A stretch of 5,665 nucleotides of DNA, taken from NCBI GenBank assembly GCA_019347795.1, contig JAHWKS010000436.1, forward strand, positions 1-5,665. Reading direction: 5' to 3'. Both the position numbers and the translations under genes were made by a program. The notes under the pieces were generated by a model. The model made no database searches and was not told where the DNA came from. It saw nothing but the letters and a program-made list of their open reading frames with translations. Positions 1 to 5,465 of the stretch are shown one piece after another (positions within the stretch are counted from its first letter, which is position 1; every line of letters starts with the position of its first letter). The DNA comes from Planctomycetota bacterium. GTDB taxonomy: Bacteria; Planctomycetota; Planctomycetia; Pirellulales; Pirellulaceae.

Positions 1-526
1 CGTGCAGCCAGGAGACGCCGGCGCCGGCGGTGCTGAGCCAGACGGGCTCGGCGCTGAGGCGGCGCTCCATCGCCTCGCCGACTGCCCGCCACAGCGCGTG
101 CCGCTGCTCTTCGGGCGCCAGCCGCACGAACGCCGCGAGATGCCTATAGGTCGCGTGGTCTGCAAAAGGGCAGGGGACTATAAGAATCGCGTCGCCGCCG
201 AGGTTGGAAAACGAGGCCACGCCGCCTTCCGCCTCGACGAAGTGATCGGCGAACGCCTCCGGATCCGGCGTTCGCGCCAGGCCGGGGCTGTTCAACAGCA
301 CGAACTCGAACGGCCGCGATGAATTCTCGCGGGTGACCGGCGGCGTCTCCCAGCGGAACGCGGAATAGGGCGCCTCGGCCAACAGCGAGTTGAACGTCGT
401 GCGGAACGCTTCATTGCTTCGCCATGCGTGTACGACATCGGTAAAAGTCGCGAGGCGCGAGTCCCGATCGAGAGCGAATCGCAATCCACGGCCATCGGGC
501 AGCTCTTCACGTCGCGCCGTCCACAT
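1..526 (-). CDS. DUF6940-type protein, C-terminus cut off by window edge
   Basis: A minus-strand reading frame is open from an ATG at 526 to the left edge, giving 175 residues without a stop. It begins MWTARREELPDGRGLRF and contains SLLAEAPYSAFRWETPPVT (about 47-65), RPFEFVLLNSPGL (71-83), a Gly-rich NLGGDAILIVPCP (108-120), and LWRAVGEAMERRL then PVWLSTAGAGVSWLH (145-175). From memory, these match a small family of unknown function (DUF6940, roughly 190 residues) seen in cyanobacteria and planctomycetes, so only about 15 C-terminal residues should be missing. There is no signal peptide or membrane segment, so it is probably cytosolic. The start is supported by the family-like MWT opening and a purine-rich GAGAGG about 10 bases upstream. 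It is transcribed divergently from the glycosyltransferase at 685. Function is unknown. The coding frame is near certain; the family name rests on memory. Confidence 0.85.
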   Translation of the reverse strand, partial: MWTARREELPDGRGLRFALDRDSRLATFTDVVHAWRSNEAFRTTFNSLLAEAPYSAFRWETPPVTRENSSRPFEFVLLNSPGLARTPDPEAFADHFVEAEGGVASFSNLGGDAILIVPCPFADHATYRHLAAFVRLAPEEQRHALWRAVGEAMERRLSAEPVWLSTAGAGVSWLH

Positions 527-576
527 CCGCTCGCCTCTCTTGTTCGTGTTCCGGTAACCGGGCCGTCAAATTCCTG

Positions 577-594
577 GGCCGGCTTCAGCCGGCC
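577..594. repeat. GC-rich hairpin (GCCGGC-TTCA-GCCGGC) in divergent spacer
   Basis: A perfect 7-bp stem (GGCCGGC / GCCGGCC) encloses a TTCA loop, TGAA on the other strand. It lies between two divergent starts, 51 bases from the minus gene and 91 from the plus gene, so it is not a terminator for either. No T-tract follows. The stem core is the same as in the hairpins at 5377-5449, which suggests one REP-like family. Two weaker dyads follow: AGCGGAC at 604-610 with GTCCGCT at 634-640, and GCGGA at 605-609 with TCCGC at 614-618. Confidence 0.6.
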
Positions 595-684
595 GACGGG
601 TTGAGCGGACGCTTCCGCGATGTCTCATTGTGTGTCCGCTGCTAACGCCTTCTCACAAGCCCGCTTCCCAGGCATTATGGCCTG

Positions 685-1842
685 ATGCGAGTCGCGCATG
701 TTATCACGCGGATGATCATCGGCGGAGCTCAGGAGAACACGCTCTATACGTGCCTGGACCTGATGCGCATCTATGGCGATGAGGTGCTGCTCGTGACCGG
801 GCCGCAGACGGGGCCGGAGGGGAGTCTGCTGGAGCGGGCGAAAGGGGAGGGGGTTCCGCTCGCGATCCTGCCGCCGCTGCGGCGGGAGATTCGGCCGGCG
901 GCGGATGTCGCCGCATATCGCGCCATCAAGCGGACGCTGCGGGAGTTTCGGCCGGACGTGGTCCACACGCACAGCGCGAAGGGGGGAGTGCTCGGCCGGG
1001 CGGCGGCGCATGCTTTGGGAGTGAGGGCGATCATCCACACCGTGCACGGGGCGCCGTTTCATCCGTACCAGGACAGGGGAGTGCGGGCGGTGTATCGAGC
1101 CTGCGAACGCTTTGCGGCGAAGCGTTGCCATGCGATAGTCAGCGTCGCCGACGCGATGACCGATCTCATGGTGAACGCCGGCGTGGCGCCGCGGGGAAAA
1201 TTCACCACGATCTACAGCGGCATGGAGGTTGAGCCGTTCCTCGCGGCGGACGAGCAGCGGGACGCCGTGCGACAGGAGTTGGGCTTCGCCGCAGAGCACG
1301 TGGTGGTGGGGAAGATCGCCCGCCTGTTTCACCTCAAGGGACACGAGTATCTGATCCGCGCCGCTCGGCCGGTGATCGAGCGGCATCCGCAGGTGCGGTT
1401 CCTGCTGGTGGGAGACGGCATTCTACGGACACAGCTCGAGCGGCAGATTGCCGAGGAGGGGCTCAGCGAGCATTTCCGCTTCACCGGTCTCGTGCCGCCG
1501 GCGCAGATCCCGCCGCTCATCGGAACAATGGATATTGTGGTCCACGCCAGTCTCCGCGAAGGCCTGGCTCGGGCGCTGCCGCAGGCGCTGATCGCGGGGA
1601 AACCGGTGGTCAGCTACGACATCGACGGCGCGCGGGAAGTGGCAATCCCGGAAGAAACGGGATTTCTGCTCCCGCCGCAGAGCGTGGCGCCGATGGTCGA
1701 GGCCCTTTGCCAACTGGCCGGCGATGCGGATTTGCGGCGCCGGATGGGAGGGGAGGGGAGGCGTCGCTTCACCGACGTCTTCCGCCACGAGACCATGACC
1801 CGCCGTCTGCGCGAGCTGTACCAGCAGGTGCTGAGCCGTTAA
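685..1842 (+). CDS. GT4-family glycosyltransferase (GT-B fold)
   Basis: This 385-residue protein has the usual length and layout of a soluble retaining GT4 enzyme, which transfers a sugar from a nucleotide-sugar donor, typically in making cell-surface polysaccharide or glycolipid. The N-terminal acceptor-side domain (about 1-180) opens MRVAHVITRMIIGGAQENT with the GGAQ loop at 13-16, then HTHSAKGG at 94-101 and VHGAPFHPYQ at 120-129. The C-terminal donor domain (about 205-385) has GKIARLFHLKGHEYLI at 209-224, VGDG at 242-245, REGLARALPQALIAGKPVV at 291-309 and DGAREV at 314-319. The usual Glu-x7-Glu motif reads Glu292-x7-Gln300. No membrane segment or signal peptide is visible. The start ATG has only a weak AGG upstream, but homology-like sequence begins at residue 1. 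Donor and acceptor cannot be told. No other polysaccharide gene is in the window. Confidence 0.93.
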   Translation: MRVAHVITRMIIGGAQENTLYTCLDLMRIYGDEVLLVTGPQTGPEGSLLERAKGEGVPLAILPPLRREIRPAADVAAYRAIKRTLREFRPDVVHTHSAKGGVLGRAAAHALGVRAIIHTVHGAPFHPYQDRGVRAVYRACERFAAKRCHAIVSVADAMTDLMVNAGVAPRGKFTTIYSGMEVEPFLAADEQRDAVRQELGFAAEHVVVGKIARLFHLKGHEYLIRAARPVIERHPQVRFLLVGDGILRTQLERQIAEEGLSEHFRFTGLVPPAQIPPLIGTMDIVVHASLREGLARALPQALIAGKPVVSYDIDGAREVAIPEETGFLLPPQSVAPMVEALCQLAGDADLRRRMGGEGRRRFTDVFRHETMTRRLRELYQQVLSR

Positions 1843-1894
1843 CGCCGCCTTCGCATTTCTTCCGCCGCCGCGGCGATTGCGTTAGAATCGAAAT

Positions 1895-1958
1895 AGCCGC
1901 GGGGCTTCGCTAGCCGCTGGTTCACACAAATCAGCCGCGGGACGCTAGCCCCCGGTTC
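1895..1958. repeat. Imperfect direct repeat pair, about 26-29 bp
   Basis: Copy one (1895-1923) and copy two (1933-1958) share AGCCGCGGG, then CGCTAGCC, then GGTTC. They differ by a 4-to-1 base indel (GCTT versus A) and two substitutions. Both contain a GCTAGC palindrome. Copy two also forms the left arm of the larger palindrome at 1931-2024. The pair lies just after the glycosyltransferase stop. No reading frame here resembles a gene, so this is intergenic repeat material. Confidence 0.6.
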
Positions 1959-2024
1959 TGCAACCAGGAATTCAGGTTGCGTGGACTCCAAGAAGAGAAC
2001 CGGACGCGAGCGCGTCGCGGCTGA
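1931..2024. repeat. 94-bp imperfect palindrome upstream of kinase gene (MITE/REP-like)
   Basis: The outer arms TCAGCCGCG (1931-1939) and CGCGGCTGA (2016-2024) are exact inverted repeats. An inner pair, CCGGTTCT (1952-1959) and AGAACCGG (1996-2003), continues the symmetry, as does GCAACC (1960-1965) with GGTTGC (1975-1980). The segments between pair only partly. The whole folds into one long interrupted hairpin ending 37 bases before the kinase start. It has no coding capacity. It may be a short non-autonomous mobile element, or it may form structure in the kinase leader. Confidence 0.55.
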
Positions 2025-2061
2025 TGGAACGTTCGATGACTCCTAACCCTTTGAGATAGCC

Positions 2062-2973
2062 GTGTCTGTTGGAAGTGATTATGTCGGCCCGTTCCGCCTG
2101 ATCCGGCAGTTGAACTCCGGGCTGCGGATGCAAGTCTGGGAAGCCAAGAGGGACGGCGACCCCGAGCGAGTGGTGGTCAAGGCGATCAATGACAAGTTCC
2201 GCAATGACCGCGAGCAGCTTCAGCACCTGAAGCATGAGTACGAGGTCGGCAAAGAGCTGCGGGATCCCAACGTGATCGAGATTCGGGAGCATCACGCCAC
2301 GGGGGACATCGCCTACATCGTGATGGAGTACTTCGACGCCCTCAATCTCAAGCAGCATCTGTGGCAGGGAGAAACCTGGGTCACGCTGCAGCTTCAGCCG
2401 ATTATCGAAAACATGGCCAAGGGATTGGGCTACTTGCACCGCAAGGGCTGGGTGCATCGCGACGTGAAGCCGGACAACTTCCTCGTGACCCGCGACGGAG
2501 ACGCCAAGCTGATCGACTTCTCGTTGGCGGTCAAAATCAAGCGGAGCAGGGGGCTGGGAACGCTCCTGGGGTTCCGCTCGAAAGTGCAGGGGACCCGCAG
2601 CTACATGTCGCCCGAGCAGATTCGCGGCGAACCGCTGGACGAGCGGGCCGACATCTACAGCTTCGGCTGCATGATATTCCAGCTTGTCACCGGCAAGCTT
2701 CCCTACACCGGCGTCAACGCCGACGACCTGCTCAAGAAGCACCTCACGGCGCCGATCCCGTCGCTGCAGAGTCACAATCCCGACGTGCATCCCGACTTCG
2801 CCGGCATGGTGGCCCGGATGATGGCGAAGACCAAGGACAAGCGGCCCGAAAACATGGCGATGTTCCTCCGCGAGTTCAGGCCGATCCGCATGTACCAGAC
2901 CGGCAAGGCCCCGACAGAGGAATCGCTCGCGGCGGTGGAGAAGCGAGGACCGAAGCGGCCGGTGATCGACTGA
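2062..2973 (+). CDS. Hanks-type Ser/Thr protein kinase, soluble, atypical active-site loops
   Basis: This 303-residue protein consists of one protein kinase domain (about 8-270) and a short charged tail. Visible landmarks are VVVK with the ATP-anchoring Lys40, KHEYEV with the helix-C Glu59, the hinge region VMEYFDA at 87-93, HRDVKPDN with catalytic Asp134 at 132-139, LIDFS with metal-binding Asp152, SPE at 183-185 and DIYSFG at 197-202. All catalytic residues are present, so activity is likely. Two positions are unusual: the glycine loop reads LNSGLRMQV (17-25), keeping only the middle glycine, and DFG is DFS. No transmembrane segment, PASTA repeat or other sensor domain is present, so it should be cytosolic. 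GTG is the start because no in-frame ATG lies near and the kinase fold begins at once; GAGA at 2053-2056 is a weak ribosome site. The next gene downstream is accA. Substrate unknown. Confidence 0.92.
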   Translation: MSVGSDYVGPFRLIRQLNSGLRMQVWEAKRDGDPERVVVKAINDKFRNDREQLQHLKHEYEVGKELRDPNVIEIREHHATGDIAYIVMEYFDALNLKQHLWQGETWVTLQLQPIIENMAKGLGYLHRKGWVHRDVKPDNFLVTRDGDAKLIDFSLAVKIKRSRGLGTLLGFRSKVQGTRSYMSPEQIRGEPLDERADIYSFGCMIFQLVTGKLPYTGVNADDLLKKHLTAPIPSLQSHNPDVHPDFAGMVARMMAKTKDKRPENMAMFLREFRPIRMYQTGKAPTEESLAAVEKRGPKRPVID

Positions 2974-2991
2974 TCGCGACTTCGGCGAATC

Positions 2992-3067
2992 GGGGTCGGG
3001 AGTCTTTTTCGGTCGAAACGGTTGCCGCGTGCCAAAAATGTGTTGACCGAAAAAGACTCCCGACCCC
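2992..3067. repeat. Perfect 23-bp inverted repeat between kinase gene and accA
   Basis: The arms at 2992-3014 (beginning GGGGTCGGGAGTCTTTTT) and 3045-3067 (ending GACTCCCGACCCC) are exact reverse complements across 23 bases, with a 30-base loop. The element begins 19 bases after the kinase stop and ends 47 bases before the accA start. No T-tract follows the right arm, so it is not a classic intrinsic terminator, though a stem this strong could slow transcription or protect the upstream mRNA end. A perfect match in both arms suggests a recent or maintained repeat element rather than chance. Confidence 0.85.
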
Positions 3068-3114
3068 TTGCTGCCAGCGCGCGGCCGGCCTGAAACGCTT
3101 AATCATATCCACCA

Positions 3115-4086
3115 ATGGACGCACCCAATCCCGGTCTTGAATTTGAGCGGCCGATCTTTGAGCTGGAAATGCGCCTGCGGACGCTCGAGCGATCGGGCGA
3201 CGATCGCCAGGAGACGCAGGACGAGATCCGCCGCCTCCGCCGCGAGATGGTCGAGGTTACTAAGCGGGTCTACGCGCAGCTCACCCCGTGGCAGATCGTG
3301 CAGCTTGCCCGGCATCCCGGCCGGCCGCACACGGTCGATTACATCTCGCTGTTGTTCGATGAGTTCGTGGAGCTGCACGGCGACCGCCGGTTCGGAGACG
3401 ACCGGGCCATCCTCACAGGCTTTGCGAAGGTGGACGAGTTCAAGGTGATGCTCGTGGGGCACGAGAAAGGCAAGAACTTCAAAGAGCGGAGCGCCTGCTA
3501 TTTCGGCTGCGCCCATCCCGAAGGCTATCGCAAGGCGCTCTCCAAGATGCGGCTGGCGGCGAAATACGGGCTGCCGATCGTCTGCTTCATCGACACGCCC
3601 GGCGCCTATCCGGGCATCGGCGCCGAGGAGCGCGGCCAAAGCGAGGCCATCGCCGAGAACATGTACGAGATGTCGCGCCTGGCGACGCCGATCGTGTGCG
3701 TGGTGATCGGCGAAGGGGGCAGCGGCGGCGCGCTGGGGATCGGCGTGGGGGATCGCGTGGGGATGCTGCAGCACAGCTACTACTCGGTGATCAGCCCCGA
3801 AGGCTGCGCCGGGATCTTATGGAAGAGCGGCGAGTTCGCCGAAGACGCCGCCCGGGCGCTGCGGTTCACCTCAAAGGACCTCTTGGAATTCGGCATCGTG
3901 GACACGGTGATCGAAGAGCCCCTCGGCGGCGCCCACCGCGAGCCGTATCAAACCGCCGCCCGGCTGAAGCAGTTCCTCACCCGCACGCTCCGCGAGCTGA
4001 GCGCCGCGACGAAAGACCAGCTTCTCCAGACCCGCTACGAAAAGTTCCGCCGCATGGGCGTGTTCCTCGAGGAGGCAGCTACGTGA
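3115..4086 (+). CDS. accA: Acetyl-CoA carboxylase carboxyltransferase subunit alpha
   Basis: AccA and AccD together form the carboxyltransferase that moves the carboxyl group from biotin on AccB to acetyl-CoA, giving malonyl-CoA, the first committed step of fatty acid synthesis in the cytosol. The 323 residues match the bacterial family length (319 in E. coli). Seen in order: FERPIFELEMRL near the N-terminus (10-21), a charged helical stretch to about 50, PWQIVQLARHP (58-68), the strongly conserved IDTPGAYPGIGAEERGQSEA (159-178), EMSRLATPIVCVVIGEGGSG (185-204), the YSVISPEGCAGILWKS stretch (223-238) and EEPLGGAHREP (267-277). The ATG at 3115 fits the family N-terminus, but no Shine-Dalgarno sequence precedes it. 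accD is not in the window, as is common for bacteria where the two subunits are unlinked. The stop overlaps the ATG of a 23-codon ORF by one base. Confidence 0.98.
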   Translation: MDAPNPGLEFERPIFELEMRLRTLERSGDDRQETQDEIRRLRREMVEVTKRVYAQLTPWQIVQLARHPGRPHTVDYISLLFDEFVELHGDRRFGDDRAILTGFAKVDEFKVMLVGHEKGKNFKERSACYFGCAHPEGYRKALSKMRLAAKYGLPIVCFIDTPGAYPGIGAEERGQSEAIAENMYEMSRLATPIVCVVIGEGGSGGALGIGVGDRVGMLQHSYYSVISPEGCAGILWKSGEFAEDAARALRFTSKDLLEFGIVDTVIEEPLGGAHREPYQTAARLKQFLTRTLRELSAATKDQLLQTRYEKFRRMGVFLEEAAT

Positions 4087-4157
4087 TGCTGTCTGCGCCA
4101 TGCCTTCCACGTCGCCGCGATTGGGTGGAACAATGCATCTTCGGCTCGCGCAGGTGA
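4086..4157 (+). CDS. Possible 23-aa ORF overlapping accA stop (TGATG)
   Basis: An ATG shares one base with the accA stop (TGATG), and a 23-codon frame (MLSAPCLPRRRDWVEQCIFG, then three residues) runs to a TGA at 4155-4157. TGATG junctions often mark translational coupling. The stop itself sits inside the AGGTGAGG ribosome site of the next ORF at 4162. The product resembles nothing I know and has no clear structure. The same frame stays open far upstream inside accA as an unused frame, so chance is a good explanation. Confidence 0.15.
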   Translation: MLSAPCLPRRRDWVEQCIFGSRR

Positions 4158-4161
4158 GGCG

Positions 4162-4401
4162 ATGGCGACGGTCGTGCAATCGCATTGCTCGATGCATGGA
4201 CGAAGTAGTGCGGCGACACATGCACGCCTTGACGGGGGCTTCGCCTTGGTAGAGGAATTGCTGGATGACTACAGCAAAGAAAGAAAAGGGTCGGTTTCAA
4301 GTTGGCGATTGGGTATCGAAGTAATTGATTACCTTACCTCGTTCGGCTTGAGTTCAAAGGAGGCCAGGGATGTGGTAACGACGGTCGGGGTCGCGCCCTA
4401 G
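4162..4401 (+). CDS. Hypothetical 79-aa protein, doubtful
   Basis: I do not recognise this protein. For the ORF: AGGTGA at 4152-4157 matches the Shine-Dalgarno consensus and sits four bases before the ATG, the best ribosome site in the window. The second half (about 26-79) reads like a compact helical protein, with LVEELLDDYSKERKG followed by a second amphipathic stretch ending LSSKEARDVVTTVGVAP. Against it: about 40 percent of codons end in A or T, far more than in accA or the kinase gene, and residues 1-25 are low in structure. The lower GC could mean foreign DNA, a decaying gene or non-coding sequence. An internal ATG at 4192 is an alternative start. It lies between accA and a convergent gene. 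If it is not real, 4087-4472 is a gene-free gap of about 386 bases. Confidence 0.4.
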   Translation: MATVVQSHCSMHGRSSAATHARLDGGFALVEELLDDYSKERKGSVSSWRLGIEVIDYLTSFGLSSKEARDVVTTVGVAP

Positions 4402-4465
4402 AACTTGCGGAGCGTGCTCGGGATCGCGGCCGCCTCGGACGACACACTCCCGAGAAGACGTGATT

Positions 4466-4484
4466 CCCGGCTTCACGTGCCGGG
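4466..4484 (+). terminator. Weak candidate terminator between convergent genes
   Basis: CCCGGC (4466-4471) and GCCGGG (4479-4484) form a perfect 6-bp stem around a 7-base loop. Five T residues follow on the plus strand, but only after nine more bases, which is farther than in a standard intrinsic terminator. The loop covers the stop codon of the minus-strand gene. A second dyad, CTCGGGA at 4417-4423 with TCCCGAG at 4448-4454, lies just upstream. Either could end transcription from accA, but neither is typical. Confidence 0.25.
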
Positions 4485-5351
4485 TGTCGGAGATTTTTCC
4501 ACAGTGACGAGCCGGTAGCCGCAGGCGCGCAGGATCAGAAAATGCGCGGTGGAAAACAAGCTCCCGACGCCGCACGCTCCGCCAACGATCGCTGCGTCCG
4601 CCGGGATGCCGCGCATCTCCACCGCGCTCGCCGCGACGCCGCACGCCAGCGCCGCCAGCGCCGGAATTGGAACGAGCCGCCAAACGGGGCCCGGCAAGAG
4701 CAGCACGTACGCAGCGACGGCGTTTGCCAAGGGGACCGCGAGAATCGCCGCGCTGAACGATGCCTCCATGCGTAAGGTAAAGGCCCCGGCGCCCGCGCGG
4801 GTCGCTGTGCGGGTCACTAACGGCGTCTCGTCGCTGCTGGCAAGTCGGATCGGAAAGAACTGGGCCGTCGCCACAAACACCGCCGCCACGAGCGTGCAGA
4901 CGAACATCGCACGGAGCGAGAACTGCGGCCGGGCGTAGACGGTCCGCAGCCGGTGTTCAAGGTACCGAATCCGCCGCCCGCCGAACCATGCGGGCGCCAG
5001 AGCCACGACCACGACCGCCAGCGGCGGCGCGGTCATCACGGCGGCAACCTTCAGCGAGAACCGCAACAACCCATGATTGGCGAATTCGGAGGCGAACGGC
5101 GCGGCGAACAAGATCAGCGACGCGGCGATTCCGACCAGCAGACGTGTCGCGCCGCGCTGCGGGCCGAGCATCATCCAAGTCGCGAGAAACTGCGCTTGGA
5201 AGTAGGCGAGAAAACCCGCTGCAATGCGGAAGTAAATGGTCGCACTTGGGGCGATGGTTCCCCAGGGCGTCACCAGGACGCCGCCGAGCGCCGCCAACGC
5301 CAAAGCAACGTGCAGCCCGAGGTAGATCGTCAGTCCGCGGCTTCGAGGCAT
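4473..5351 (-). CDS. Polytopic membrane protein of unknown function
   Basis: The 292-residue protein is rich in Ala, Val and Leu and shows about eight hydrophobic segments, near residues 7-28, 39-62, 70-86, 98-122, 147-166, 199-220, 223-244 and 252-276. It should sit in the cytoplasmic membrane. A basic loop (GGRRIRYLEHRLR, 124-136) separates segment four from PQFSLRAMFVCTLVAAVFV (142-160). I associate this FSLR-plus-hydrophobic pattern with many otherwise unrelated planctomycete membrane proteins. No catalytic, transporter or binding motif stands out, so no function is assigned. I chose the ATG at 5351; a TTG three codons upstream at 5360 is also open, and neither has a clear ribosome site. 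The gene converges with accA and the small ORF. A strong palindrome lies 26 bases upstream of the start. Confidence 0.85.
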   Translation of the reverse strand: MPRSRGLTIYLGLHVALALAALGGVLVTPWGTIAPSATIYFRIAAGFLAYFQAQFLATWMMLGPQRGATRLLVGIAASLILFAAPFASEFANHGLLRFSLKVAAVMTAPPLAVVVVALAPAWFGGRRIRYLEHRLRTVYARPQFSLRAMFVCTLVAAVFVATAQFFPIRLASSDETPLVTRTATRAGAGAFTLRMEASFSAAILAVPLANAVAAYVLLLPGPVWRLVPIPALAALACGVAASAVEMRGIPADAAIVGGACGVGSLFSTAHFLILRACGYRLVTVEKSPTPGT

Positions 5352-5376
5352 AGCCCGCAAGGATGTTCAACCCGAA

Positions 5377-5449
5377 GGCGAGCGGCCGGCGTGAGCCGGC
5401 CGCACGCGGGAAGCCGATGCCATCAGCCGGCTCACGCCGGCCGCTCGCC
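5377..5449. repeat. Perfect 24-bp inverted repeat with nested hairpins (REP-like)
   Basis: The arms at 5377-5400 (GGCGAGCGGCCGGCGTGAGC and on) and 5426-5449 are exact reverse complements over 24 bases, with a 25-base loop. Each arm also folds on itself: the left forms a 9-bp stem GCGGCCGGC / GCCGGCCGC (5382-5403) around GTGA, and the right has GCCGGC-TCAC-GCCGGC (5426-5441). DNA here can therefore adopt one long hairpin or two short ones. The GTGA loop would be a GNRA tetraloop in RNA. The core equals that of the hairpin at 577-594. It lies in the probable leader region of the minus-strand membrane protein gene. Confidence 0.85.
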
Positions 5450-5465
5450 GGGGAAAACGCGATCC

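Noticed and set aside
625..1386. Long antisense frame of 253 codons opposite the glycosyltransferase gene.
   Set aside because: It lies opposite a clearly homologous GT4 gene, is full of Arg, His and Pro as expected from reading GC-rich DNA backwards, and shows no motif.
1883..1888. TAGAAT as a -10 promoter element for the kinase gene.
   Set aside because: It matches five of six bases, but no acceptable -35 lies 16-18 bases upstream and there is no extended -10. It is mentioned only as a possibility.
1972..2790. 272-codon antisense frame opposite the kinase gene.
   Set aside because: The kinase frame carries all catalytic motifs. The antisense product is a His/Val/Leu-rich shadow typical of high-GC genes.
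2992..3067. Intrinsic terminator for the kinase transcript.
   Set aside because: The stem is very strong, but the right arm is followed by TTGCTGCC rather than a T-tract, and both 23-bp arms are identical along their length as in a mobile repeat.
2361..3140. 259-codon frame overlapping the kinase gene on the same strand.
   Set aside because: It is a plus-two shadow frame rich in Arg, Gln and Ala, and it runs through the perfect palindrome at 2992-3067, which no real gene would be expected to encode.
3103..3774. 223-codon antisense frame opposite accA.
   Set aside because: accA is certain. The antisense frame has no recognisable domain and begins inside a spacer.
4133..4197. ATGCATC (4133-4139) and GATGCAT (4191-4197) inverted pair, with a small GCAAT-CGC-ATTGC hairpin between.
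   Set aside because: The arms are short, the spacing is long, and one arm is inside the possible small ORF. This is expected by chance.
4495..4503. TTTTCCACA, matching the relaxed DnaA-box consensus.
   Set aside because: It is a single site inside the 3' end of a coding region, with no cluster of boxes, no AT-rich unwinding element and no dnaA or dnaN nearby.
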